From NCBI GenBank assembly GCA_949987705.1, contig CATLJY010000138.1, positions 55,098-119,097 of the forward strand: a DNA stretch of 64,000 bases, read 5' to 3'. Made by a program: the position numbers and the translations under genes. Below, one piece after another: positions 53,678-64,000 of the stretch. The DNA comes from Thereva unica (Eukaryota; Arthropoda; Insecta; Diptera; Therevidae). Position 1 is the first letter of the stretch. Each line of letters starts with the position of its first letter. Below the pieces are notes generated by a model. It was not told where the DNA came from. It searched no databases and worked only from the letters and a program-made list of their open reading frames with translations.

Positions 53678-56409
53678 TTCAAATTCAAATTTGGATTAAA
53701 ATAATTATCCATAGCCACGTCATATTTTTCTGTTTTCTATATAGGAGTCCTAATATTAGTAATGAGGCCACCTGAGGCTATTTCTGAACAGATTTCCGGA
53801 TTTTTATTTTCCCACCCGGAAAGCGAAATCATTGTTGCGGGTGATTTCAACGTTCACAATGTTCATTGGCTAAATTACTCAAATGGCACCAGTGTTCCTG
53901 GCAAAGACGCCGAGCTCTTTGCGAGCCTCAACAACTTGCACCAAATTGTTAAATGTCCGACGAGAGTCCCTGATATTCCAGGTCAAGGAGCCCATCTCCT
54001 TGACCTGTTTCTTACTTCCCATCCGACGCGGTACTCCATCAAGATTAGCTCACCCCTTGGCAACTCGGACCATAAACTAATTAGCGCTTATTTCCCATAT
54101 CCATCCTCGACCACAACCACCACAGCTCCTAAAAGAACTGTGTGGCACTATGGGAAAGCCAACTGGTTGGGTCTTATTCCCTTCTTCCAGGCCACTGACT
54201 GGGATATGTGTTTCCGTAATGCCAATGCGAACTATGCGGCCCTCTGTGTCACCAAAATTATTCGAGCGGGTATGCGCTTGTTCATCCCTCACTCTACCAA
54301 ATCTGTGAAGCCTAGGCCGAACAAATGGTTCAATGGGGAATGTATGAACGCAATCAAAGCTAAAGAAGCCGCCTATAGAGCATACAGACGTTCGCCTAAT
54401 GAGCTACTTCGTCGTGAGTACGTCAAACTTAGAAACTCCTGTAACTCCATCATCAGGAAAGTCAAATCATCATTTGATGATAGATTGAGAAGTAAGATTC
54501 TTAACTCCACTACAGGCAGCAAAAACTTCTGGTCCTTGGTAACTGCCATCAAGAAGAATTTTACTTCCTCCTCAACACCTCCTTTTATTCACAACAAGGA
54601 AGTGATAACAGAAAGCAAACCCAAGGCCGACCTATTAGCTTCTCTGTTCGCCGCAAATTCTTCTTTACCCGATGCTGCTATGTCACCCCCCACTCTCGAG
54701 AATACCACCCACTCAATGGACGGAGGTCACTTCAGGACTCGCGAGGTGTTTAGGTGTCTCAAGGAGCTCGACGCCAATAAATCCACTGGTCCCGACAAAA
54801 TCCCCCCTATGGTACTTAAAAAATGTGCCTCACCTTTGGCTAAACCTCTGCGCAAACTTTTTGCCCTGTCTTACTTCTCCGGAGTGTATCCCGACTCTTG
54901 GAAACTAGCTCATGTTCAGCCAATCCCAAAAAAAGGTGAAGCCAGCGACCCCTTAAACTACCGCCCAATAGCAATTACTTCTGTTCTCTCCAAAATCATG
55001 GAGACAATAATCAATAAAAGGCTGATGAAATATCTAGAATCCAACCAAATTATACACGACAGGCAATACGGCTTCAGATCTAAACGGTCTACTGGCGATC
55101 TGCTTGTGTGTTTAACCGAGCGTATCAACCAAAGCATTCACAGCTTTGGTGAGTCTAGCCTGGTTGCTCTAGATATATCAAAGGCTTTTGACAGAGTGTT
55201 GCACCCAGCTCTGTTGAATAAACTCCAAGCTATTGGTATACACTTAGTTCTAAGGAACTGGATTAAGAGCTTTCTTTCAGGCCGTTCAATCAAGGTAGTA
55301 TTGGATGGCGTCGAATCCAACCCCCACGCCATTTCGGCCGGAGTTCCCCAGGGGTCAATTCTCTCACCCGCACTTTTTCTAATCTTCATTAATGATCTGC
55401 TCTCAATCCCCTCCAACCCACTTCACTGCTTCGCTGATGACGGTACTCTGAATTTCTCTTACTCCTTCGACAATATTAGACAAGCACGTGCCAGACCTTG
55501 TCTTTACCACCGTCAACTGATGTCGGCTTCGATCAACCGGGATATCGAATCGATTCTTCATTGGGGCGAAATGAACCGAGTCGAATTCAATGCCACAAAA
55601 ACGAAGCACTGTCTGATCTCCAACAAAAATTGTACCGACCTTCCTCCTGTCTCGGTGGATGGAGTGAATCTAACGGCTGACTCAACTCTCAACATCCTAG
55701 GGGTAACTTTAACGGGGCATCTGCGATGGAACGATCACATATTCCAAATCGCCAAACGGGCCTCCCAATGCCTTGGATTTCTCAAGAGATGCAAGTTCCT
55801 CCTCCAGCCAGCCGCATTGGCTACAATATACAAATCCTACATTCGGCCGCGCCTCGAATACAACTCACATATCTGGGCAGGCGCCCCAAAAACCACCTTG
55901 GCCTGTCTCGACAAGGTGCAAAATCGTGCCCTCAAACTCATTGGTGATGGCCCCTTTCGCGCCTCCATAGACACCTTGAGCCACCGTAGGAATGTAGCAG
56001 CCCTCTCCATACTTTATCGCTATTACCATGGCGACTGTTCCACCGAAATTCAGGACCTCCTGCCTGCACGGCAACACTTTTCCCGCAACACAAGACTAGC
56101 CCGCTCGGCTCACCCCCATACCCTACAGCCCCCTCGTTCACGCACAATACGGTTTAGAAGTTCGTTTATGAATAGAACAATTCGACTGTGGAATAATCTC
56201 CCGCAGTCAGTATTTCCGAACTCGTACAATACCTTAGAGTTCAAACGTGAGGTCCATCGCCATTTTCTTCTACACCCTCCAGACCCCCTCTAACCTTTCC
56301 TATTCTCCTCTATTCTTCAAACCAAGCTTACTACTAGACATTGCACCATGAACTGAACGACATGACGGACTGGTAGTACAAAGGGTTACACCTAAGCTTG
56401 GTTTTTTCA

Positions 56410-56442
<33 letters not shown>
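53678..56442 (+). mobile_element. 5'-truncated LINE with 33-A tail (LINE-C)
   Basis: It is inserted in BEL-2 RT with the duplication AAATTCAA at 53670-53677 and 56443-56450 (the A positions are shared with the tail). It ends in an uninterrupted run of 33 A (56413-56445). The 5' truncation lies inside the endonuclease domain. The long, pure tail and mostly open frame point to a young insertion. Confidence 0.9.
53762..56293 (+). pseudogene. LINE-C ORF2: endonuclease (partial), reverse transcriptase
   Basis: The endonuclease part has SEIIVAGDFNVHNVHW and GNSDHKLISAYFPYP; its N-terminal half (catalytic Asn and Glu) is lost. A frame change near 53770 separates it from YRSPNISNEAT. RT shows STGPDKIPPMVLKKCASPL, DPLNYRPIAITSVLSKIMET, RQYGFRSKRSTGDLL, VALDISKAFDRVLH, GVPQGSILSPALFLIFINDL and the active site CFADDGTLNFSY. 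The C-terminal part has YKSYIRPRLEYNSHIW and DKVQNRALKLIG, and ends NSYNTLEFKREVHRHF. The style fits the CR1/Jockey assemblage; the clade is not fixed. It is an 843-codon open frame and, lacking its 5' end, non-autonomous. Confidence 0.9.
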
Positions 56443-56447
<5 letters not shown>

Positions 56448-56724
56448 CAACCCGCGTAATGGAAGCTATAGATAGAATTCATCCAATACAAGAAACAAGA
56501 ATTAAAATGAACGTAGATGCCCAAGACCATGGCGAACGCATTCTGGGGATGCAATGGTATACGCAAACCGATGAATTCGGTTTCTGTTTAAGATTCAACC
56601 GCGTTCCTGAGGACATTACAGAGAAGACGACCTACGAAAAGAGAACTACTAAGTCTTACCATGTCCGTGTTTGACCCCTTCGGATTACTGGCCAACTTTA
56701 TGATACACTCAAAGATCATGCTTC

Positions 56725-57613
56725 TTATAGTAATAAATGACATCCTTGTCGACGCTCTAGATAATAGAACAGGCGGCATACAATGGGGTTTGCTAGACCG
56801 CCTTAAGGACCTCGACTACGCGGATGATATCTGTTTGCTGGCCCACAGACATCAGGAGCTAAAAAACATGTTAAACAATTTGGCAACAGAAAGTAGTCTA
56901 GCAGGCTTAAGGCTGAATCCGAACAAAACCAAAGAAATGCGGATAAATGCAAACACACTTGAACGAACTGCGCTGAATAACCGTGACGTGGAACTGGTAG
57001 ATAAATTCTGCTACCTCGGTAGCATTATTACCGAAAATGGCGGTACAGAAGAAGACGTCAGTTCCAGAATAAATAAAGCACGAGGCGCATATGCATGCCT
57101 GTTCCGCATATGGAGATCAACGGAGATCTCAACTAACACCAAATTGCGGCTGTTCAACTCCAACGTTAAGGCAGTTCTTTTGTACGGTTGCGAAACATGG
57201 AAAGTCACCCAATTCATCACAGGGCGCCTACAAGTCTTCATCAACAGATGCCTGCGTCGTATCCTAAAAATCCGCTGGCCAGATAGAATTTCAAATAAAG
57301 AGCTATGGCGCCGTGCCGGCCAAGAAAGGATAGACGACCAAATCAGGCGAAGGAAATGGAATTGGGTTGGCCACACCTTGCGACGCGATAACGAAAACCT
57401 AGCCAAACAGGCCCTTGACTGGAACCCGCAAGGATCCCGTCGAGTTGGAAGACCTAGAACAACGTGGAGGAGGACCCTACTAGCAGAGGCCGCAACAACT
57501 GGGAGATCCTGGTCAGAGCTGAGAGCTGTCGCGCAAAACAGAGTCCGCTGGAGGGCAACTGTTTCCGCCCTATGTCCCATGAGGGATTAAAGGGGCACAA
57601 AGAAGAAAAGAAG
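56725..57613 (+). mobile_element. 5'-truncated LINE (LINE-A copy 2)
   Basis: It is flanked by AAAGATCATGCTTC at 56711-56724 and 57614-57627, a 14-bp duplication. It encodes the RT palm end (KDLDYADDICLLAHRH, catalytic Asp pair present), then LVDKFCYLGSIITENGG, LRLFNSNVKAVLLYGCETWK, RISNKELWRRAGQER and LCPMRD, with a short AAAGAAGAAAAGAAG tail. The open frame is undamaged over the retained part. The same family is present at 27428-27931. Confidence 0.92.
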
Positions 57614-59856
57614 AAAGATCATGCTTCAAGCAGTATGGCGATCAGGAATTCAATGGGATGAATTAATATCCGACGACATCTACGAGAATTGGGCACAATG
57701 GTTTGACTTATTGCCCATAGTTGAACAGTTTCGTATACCCAGGTGTCATTCAACTATTCTACTGAGTGCTGGCCAAGTGCAACTCCATGTATTTGTAGAC
57801 GCAAGTGAAACCGCATATGCAGCCGTCGCCTACTTTAGGATAGTCAGCTCAGAAAAGGTGACGTTGTCACTTGTAGCAGCCAGATCCCGCTGTGCCCCGC
57901 GGAAGCTGATGTCCATACCTCGTCTAGAACTTCAAGCTGCCGTATTAGGACTGAGATTAAAATTCGTAATAATTGAGAGCCATGACGTCAAGATAGACCG
58001 ATGTGTATTCTGGAGTGACTCAAAAACAGTGATAAGTTGGATACAATCAGACCACCGCCGATTTAAACCTTTCGTAGCCCATAGGATATCTGAAATATTG
58101 GAAGGCTCCGCAACATCAGATTGGTATTGGATACCGTCCAAATTGAACATTGCAGACGAGGCCACGAGAGCGAGGTTCCCTCCTAAATACGACCCGAATG
58201 GACGGTGGACTCAAGGCCCGGAATTCCTTTTACAAGAAAAAGAGTTATGGCCAAAAGCTTCGAAGGATGAGAACGACGAAGATTTTCGAGAGGAATTAAG
58301 ACCAAAGTGCAGCTACGTATTGACTACTAAAGAAGGAAGACTTGACTTGTTTGATTTGGATAAGTTTTCAAACTACCTAAGACTAAAGAGGACAGCAGCC
58401 TGGATTTTTAGACTTGTAAGAATCATCAAAAGGGAGTATTGTAAAGACCTAAGGGGTGGATCCAGTGAATTGACCGTGGATGAAGTGGAAGGAGGCGAAA
58501 GAATTCTTTGTCGCAGTGTACAAAAGACATCGTTTCCGGACGAATATAAAACATTGCTCAATGGACAACAAGTAGACAAAGATAGTCCGTTATACCCACT
58601 TACGCCATACATTGATGATGACGGGGTCATAAGACTTGCAGGCCGAATAGACAACGCTAGCGCAGCTCCCTTTAGCACACGAAGACCGATAATTCTCCCC
58701 AAGCATCATAAGCTTACTGACCTAATATTGAAGTTCTATCATGAACGTTATCACCATCACAACCAGGAACTAATCGTGTGCCAGGTGAGAGTAAAATTTT
58801 GGATACCGCACCTTCGAGTACTGGTCAACAAAACTAAAGCAAGATGTCAGCTGTGCAAAAATCGCCGAGCCGAACCAAATCCCCCGATGATGGGCCCATT
58901 ACCAATAGACCGTCTCACGCCCTATGTTAGCCCATTCTCCTATACCGGGCTAGATTACTTTAGACCGTACTTGGTTACAGTTGGCAGACGACAGGAAAAA
59001 AGATGGGCGGCATTGTTTACCTGTCTTACCACAAGAGCGGTACACCTCGAGCTGGCGACGAATTTAACGACCGACGCATGTATCGTGTGCATCAGAAATT
59101 TTATAAATAGAAGAGGGGTGCCCATAAGAATCAGAAGCGACAATGGAACTAACTTCGTGGGAGTAGGGAAGGAGCTTAGAAACGTCAAAGACTTCCTGGA
59201 TAACGACGCAATCCAAGCTGAGATGACCACATTTGGAATTGAATGGATATTCAACTGTCCTGTCAATCCCAGCGAAGGCGGGTGTTGGGAAAGACTAGTA
59301 AGAAGTGTCAAAAGAGTCTTAAGTTATACTCTGAAGGAAATTGCGCCAAAACCAGAGACGTTGTACAGTTTACTCATAGAAGCTGAGAATATAATCAACT
59401 CTAGACCTCTCACACACCTACCAGTCAACGCCGAAGATGAAGAGCCTTTAACGCCCAACCACTTCCTGCTAGGAAGGTGCAATTCGACACAAACACCTTC
59501 ACCATACGATGTCAAACTTACCTGCCTGCGCAAGCAATGGAGAATCGCTCAACAACTGAAAAATATGTTCTGGAAACGATGGATTGAGGAGTACCTGCCT
59601 GACCTGACACGTCGAACGAAATGGCATCGAAGAACACGACCCTTACGAGAAGGTGACCTGGTAATAATATGTGACTCAGACTGCCCCAGGAGCCAATGGC
59701 GAAGAGGAAAAATCATACAAGTTTTCCAAGGCAAGGACGGTATAGTTAGAAGAGCGGAAGTCGCCACAGCGAACGGAAATTTAAGAAGGCCGGTTTCAAA
59801 ATTGGCAGTATTAGATGTGGCAGCCAATGAAGATGGTGAATCTTACGTAGACGATT

Positions 59857-59870
59857 CACGGGGGGGAGGA
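59857..59870 (+). promoter_or_regulatory. BEL-2 polypurine tract
   Basis: CACGGGGGGGAGGA directly precedes the TG of the 3' LTR. It is the plus-strand primer for reverse transcription. Confidence 0.85.
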
Positions 59871-60157
59871 TGTTAGAAGAAGAAAAAAAACTAACGAAAA
59901 ACAACGGACAAATACTGACATGCAACGAACGAAACTAGAACTTAACGACAAATAACGGACAAACCCAGACTGGACGAAAACGAGAACGAGACTGACACTT
60001 GTCAAGGGTAAATGGAAGCAAGTCGACTGGTGCGTAACTGGAGATCTAAAAAACTAAAAGTAAAAAAAAGGAAAAAGGCTGGACACGAGAAAATAAAAAA
60101 CGACTTTTATTCAGCGTGAAGTATTTAATTTAACAGCCTTTAATTTGAGAACCAACA
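59871..60157 (+). repeat. BEL-2 3' LTR
   Basis: 287 bp, matching 50347-50683 apart from a 50-bp deletion after GGACACGAG. Its right edge meets BEL-3 gag codons directly. Confidence 0.92.
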
Positions 60158-63100
60158 CATGCCATAGGGAAATGCCCCAAATATGTGCAGTTCAGCATCG
60201 ATGAGAGATTTAAAACAATCAAATCAAAGGATCTATGCATCAATTGCCTGAGAGCAGGCCATCGCTCATCACAGTGTCCCAGTAAAGGTAGGTGTTTCCA
60301 ATGCGGAAAGACTCACCATACAACCTTACACAGAATCCAGTCAGCGAGTCAAACCAATAGCAGCGTTTCACCGCCCACAAGTCCAAACAATGAAGCACCA
60401 GCCAATCAAACACACACATACTTCGCTCAGGCAACACCCTACGACTGCCGACAAATACTATTAGCTACAGCCCTGGTCACCGTAGTATCTCCAAGTGGAC
60501 GAGAGCAGGTATGCAGAGCACTCATTGATCCCGGATCTCAATCCTCATTCGTACGTGAGGTAGTGGTTCAAGATCTACAACTCAAAAAGAAGCCAATACA
60601 AACCGCATTAAGCGTGATCGGTAACATGCCAGCGGGGAAAATCACAAAATGGGCCTCGCTGCAACTAAAGACACGAAACCAACAGGCGAAGAACATCCAG
60701 GTCCAGGCAATGGTAATTAACAAAATAACTAATCCATTACCAAATAGTGAATGTTCTAGCAAGGATTGGGCGCACTTAAAGGGTCTCGAATTAGCGGATC
60801 CAACGTTCCACAAGCCGGGTCACATCGACATCCTTTTGGGAGCAGATGTATTCCCTATGATCATCTTGGCCGGCCTAAGGAAAGGCAACGAGGAAGCCCC
60901 AGTAGGACAAAATGCGGTGTTTGGGTGGATCATCTCTGGGAAGACCACTTCAGCTGCACGAGCAAACACACATATGAAAACATTCTTCACTCAGGTGACT
61001 CCTAACGATGAGCTAAAGAGATTCTGGGAACTGGAAGAGCTTCCACCAAGATCCAAGTGGACAACTGAAGAAATCCGCTGTGAAACCCATTTCAACAATA
61101 ACGTCACTAGATGCAGCAACGGACGTTACCAAGTCCGGCTTCCATTTGTAGCTGATAAAGTACAACTTGGCGCATCAAGACACATCGCCATTCGAACATT
61201 GATGCAAATGGAGAAACGATTCCAACAAGATCCTGACCTGAAAGCAGACTACGTCAAATGCATACAGGAATATTTGACGTTAGGACACATGGTGCCTACC
61301 AACACTCCAGAATCTGCACTTCAAAATCAATTGCCCAACGACACAGCAACATACCGATGCTGTTACCTACCTCACCATGCTGTCATCAAACCGAGTAGCA
61401 CGACCACCAAACTGAGAGTAGTTTTCGACGCATCTCGTCCGACTGCCAACGGAAACTCACTCAATAGCGTATTATTGAATGGTCCAGTGATACAAGACTC
61501 TTTGATGTCCACACTCATGCGATGGAGAAAATACCGCATTGCTTACATGGCCGATATAGAAAAGATGTATCGCCAAATACGAGTTCATCCAGACGATGCC
61601 GATTATCAACGAATTGTTTGGAGGGAATCACCAGATCAGCCTATACGAGATTACAAACTCTTAACCGTGACGTTCGGAACAAAGAGCGCTCCTTTCCTTG
61701 CCATCCGAACCATGCACCAATTGGCAAAAGATGAAGCAGAATCATTCCAAATCGGCTCTAACGCCGTACTCAACGATTTTTACGGTGACGATTTGATGAC
61801 TGGCGCAGATAATATAGAAGAAGCAAGACACAAACAAAGGCAACTAATTCAGCTTCTCCGAACTGGAGGGCTAGAGCTCCGAAAATGGGCCGCGAATCAC
61901 AACACCATCTTGGAAGAAGTTCCGGCAACCGATCGAGAGGTCTCATTTCCACTCGCAGTGAATGCAGAAGAAGTCAAAGCTCTTGGCTTATTATGGAATC
62001 CTGCCAGCGACACACTGTCGTACAAGGTCAGCATGGAGTCAGCACCAGAAATATATACCAAACGGAAAATATTGTCTGAAATTGCGAAGCTGTTCGACCC
62101 CATCGGCTAGCTAACCCCAGTAACAATTAATGCCAAAATTTTAATACAAAGTCTTTGGCTGACAAAACTCGACTGGGATGAAATAGTCCCGATCAACATC
62201 GATCAACAATGGCGAAAGTTCCGAGCAGCACTCCAAGTCATCCAAACTATTCAAATCCCACGGTGGATTGAAGCTCACAACAAAATCCAGAACATCGAAA
62301 TCCATGGATTTTGCGACGCATCCATCAAAGCATATGCAGCAGCCGTATACATCCGGACACAAGACGAAGACGGCAACTGCCATTGTCACTTAATCGCTGC
62401 CAAAAGCAAAGTAGCACCCATCAAGACCATCTCACTGCTAAAGCTAGAGTTATGCGGAGCACATTTGTTGGCCAAATTACTGGCGCAAGTAAAGGACGAC
62501 ATGAAGTTCGAGCAGGTAACTACACATGCTTGGACTGATTCTACAATTGTACTCGCATGGTTGAGAAAACACCCATCATCATGGGAAACATTTGTGGCAA
62601 ACAGGGTCTCACAAATACATCAACTGCTAGACCAAAGTAGCTGGAATCATGTTAAAACAGAAGACAACCCTGCCGACTGCGCCACAAGAGGACTATCACC
62701 GAGTGAATTGAAACCACATAAGTTATGGTGGACAGGCCCTCATTGGCTCCAACAAACAAGGGAACACTGGCCCAAACGGAAAGGAATCAAAGATACCACG
62801 ATAGGATTACGAAAAACCATCACCAATATGTATGTCGGAGTAGATTCCTCTAATAACGACTTGATAAATAGATACTCTTCATTACCGAAATTACAACAAG
62901 TTGCAACATATTGTCGACGATGGCTAAAGGCATCAAAATCAACCTCCTGCCATACCCAAATCAGCTTTCTAGAATCCTTAGGAACACAAGCAGCCATAAA
63001 GTGGTGGAAATTAATAAACGCACGAAACGCAGTAAGACGTCATAATCAACAATATATGCAGTGTTTTTGCCAACCAGCAACGAATCCTAAAGAAAAAATC

Positions 63101-63247
63101 GCCCAATGGCATTTCCGCCGGAAAACAAAAATACCTCAATCAGCTTCCTCGAAACACTTTTTTTTGAAGCTTAACGCTTCAAGGCGGGGAGAATGTTCCG
63201 GCTACACTGAAAAACCAAAAAAAAACCAAGCAGAAAAAGGAATATAG
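60158..63247 (+). pseudogene. BEL-3 gag end, protease, RT, RNase H; one nonsense codon
   Basis: In one frame: KDLCINCLRAGHRSSQCPS and CFQCGKTHHTTLH (knuckles), CRALIDPGSQSSFVREV (protease), DWAHLKGLELADPTFHKPGH, the RT with YLPHHAVIKPSSTTTKLRVV and VTFGTKSAPFLAIRTM, and FYGDDLMTGADN (active site with both Asp). A TAG at 62108-62110 follows KLFDPIG, where other BELs have Trp. The frame then goes on to RNase H (IHGFCDASIKAYAAAVYIR, WTDSTIVLAWLRKHP, NPADCATRGL). The linker toward integrase breaks off near 63160 and the frame runs into the LTR. It is closer to BEL-1 than to BEL-2 in sequence. Confidence 0.9.
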
Positions 63248-64000
63248 AAATAAAACAGCATTTTTACAATATCCTTTAATTTTATTATAAGTAAACAAAC
63301 AAGCTACAAAGAGTACAAACAAAACAAACACACAAGTTAAAAGACAGCACTACACAACAAAAAACAACAAGAAATTCGTACCTGTAAATAGAAACGAATT
63401 ATTAAAATACAAATACTAAATATACAAGCACTTACCTTGAAAATAATCCAAAATTAGCAACAAGAAATCCAACCAGAAATTCATCCCAGGAAGACGCCAA
63501 AAGCCGTCGGCAAATCGCAAAATTCTGTAAACAAACAAAGATTAATAAAATACACAACAGATTCCACTAAAACTCTTACCTGCCAACCCTAACGTTGCAA
63601 ACTCCTCCTCATTTCCATCCCCCACTAAAAACAACCTAAAATATAAAACTAAAATTAATACATAAATTAAAGAAAAAGACAGGATAAAAAATACTTACCA
63701 GAAAACTCCATTTGACAGCCGTAAGATAAACAAGAACAGCTGATCGGACATCGCACGCCGATCTAGTACATAAACCCGAGATTATATACATACTTCGCAG
63801 ACGTAGCCCCCTACTACAGAATAGCCTCAACCATTATTCAAAGAGAAATAAATACCGACGCACAGACGGCGTTAAATCAGATTGCTTTTAATCTTTCTAG
63901 AGTCTTGAACTAGAAGATAAAATCTGTATTGAGGTTTTAGCAATAAAGCAATTTCAAAGCCTAAGTATCGAACTTAGCATTCTGGGGAAAGACAGAATTG
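63194..64000 (+). repeat. BEL-3 3' LTR (probable)
   Basis: It begins TGTTCCGGCTACACTG right after the purine tract. An AATAAA lies at 63943-63948 and a possible CA end at about 63980. No second copy is in the window, so the right edge is not fixed. No gene is seen in it. Confidence 0.65.

Larger units (their letters stand above)
56451..59876 (+). pseudogene. BEL-2 RT end, RNase H, integrase, DUF5641
   Basis: After LINE-C the BEL frame resumes with MEAIDRIHPIQETRIK, DEFGFCLRFNRVPEDI and a shifted SVFDPFGLLANFMIHSKIML, cut at 56724 by LINE-A. From 57628 a long open frame gives AVWRSGIQWDELI, RNase H (HVFVDASETAYAAVAYFR, SIPRLELQAAVLGL, FWSDSKTVISWIQ), an integrase zinc site (HERYHHHNQE to CQLC), a core with YTGLDYFRPY, RSDNGTNFVGVG and SEGGCWERLVRSVK (D, D, E present), and the DUF5641 end with PNHFLLGRCN and RWIEEYLPDL, stopping inside the 3' LTR start. 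The integrase would insert the cDNA with a 5-bp duplication. Confidence 0.9.
50347..60157 (+). mobile_element. BEL/Pao element (BEL-2) with two LINE insertions
   Basis: The LTRs are 50347-50683 and 59871-60157, with gag, protease, RT, RNase H, integrase and DUF5641 between, and a purine tract CACGGGGGGGAGGA just before the 3' LTR. The LTRs differ by a 50-bp deletion plus few substitutions. The left flank is Gypsy-3 integrase (AGCCAG) and the right flank is BEL-3 gag (CATGCC): there is no target duplication and the two flanks are unrelated elements. LINEs lie at 53678-56442 and 56725-57613. Confidence 0.92.
60158..64000 (+). mobile_element. Third BEL/Pao element (BEL-3), 5'-truncated and integrase-deleted
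   Basis: It starts at the BEL-2 LTR edge inside gag, just before the zinc knuckles. It runs through protease, RT and RNase H, then jumps to a purine tract (AAGGCGGGGAGAA, 63181-63193) and an LTR beginning TGTTCCGGCTACAC at 63194. The 5' LTR and most of gag are absent in this window. Integrase and DUF5641 are missing. Confidence 0.88.

Noticed and set aside
57011..57580. A 189-codon minus-strand gene
   Set aside because: It is antisense to the LINE-A coding region and recurs in the other LINE-A copy for that reason only.
1..64000. A new defence, biosynthetic or regulatory gene system
   Set aside because: All long open frames are assignable to known transposable-element proteins. The remaining stretches are non-coding repeats or decayed copies.

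Overview
The window looks like arthropod, most probably insect, heterochromatin-like DNA. It is AT-rich and lacks bacterial gene density, operons or ribosome-binding sites. Almost all of it is transposable elements of families typical of insects (Harbinger with an antisense MADF gene, Transib, piggyBac, Helitron, BEL/Pao, Gypsy, Copia, several LINE types, TA-flanked palindromic MITEs). I found no intact host gene. The only host-derived traces I recognise are a decayed 2-Cys peroxiredoxin pseudogene (31.8-32.3 kb) and a damaged tRNA-Lys(CTT) copy (45.7 kb). The species cannot be named from the sequence.

Layout, left half. A PIF/Harbinger element (590-5898, TTA duplication) carries a transposase and, on the other strand, a MADF-BESS gene interleaved with it. 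Its right end is split by a 2.8-kb non-autonomous Helitron filled with a 118-bp tandem array. A second, older Harbinger (about 7.1-13.5 kb) has the same two-gene plan and contains a tRNA-headed SINE. It also contains, inside its transposase exon, a Transib element with a long open RAG1-like transposase, CACAGTG termini and a CTACG duplication. A BEL/Pao element on the minus strand (14410-22782, GTTAC duplication) is decayed by stops and frameshifts. An internally deleted Copia (18667-20054, CTTAG duplication) is inserted at its protease. Next come a truncated Gypsy (23.1-26.1 kb, minus), a piggyBac fragment, a LINE fragment and a deletion derivative of a second piggyBac (29.4-31.2 kb).

Right half. 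After the peroxiredoxin relic and two LINE pieces comes a Gypsy element (35883-46452) with two recognisable LTR copies, one of which holds a MITE. Its 5' leader contains a 932-bp near-perfect palindrome, and its 3' region holds the tRNA-Lys relic. A cluster of MITEs follows (46.5-48.9 kb), then a Gypsy integrase fragment that abuts a second BEL (50347-60157). That BEL carries two LINE insertions, both with visible target duplications. It lacks a duplication of its own and is followed directly by the gag of a third BEL (60158 to the window end), which has lost its integrase.

How the parts relate. The order of nesting gives relative ages: Helitron after Harbinger-1, Transib after Harbinger-2, Copia after BEL-1, both LINEs after BEL-2, and MITE 36235-36556 after the Gypsy-1 LTR pair formed. 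The longest open frames are the Transib transposase, the BEL-2 gag-protease-RT part and the BEL-2 RNase H-integrase part. Nothing here shows a new defence or metabolic system. The most informative items are the Transib insertion, the interleaved Harbinger genes, the chimeric BEL-2 and BEL-3 junctions, and the MITEs whose empty sites survive in the same window.
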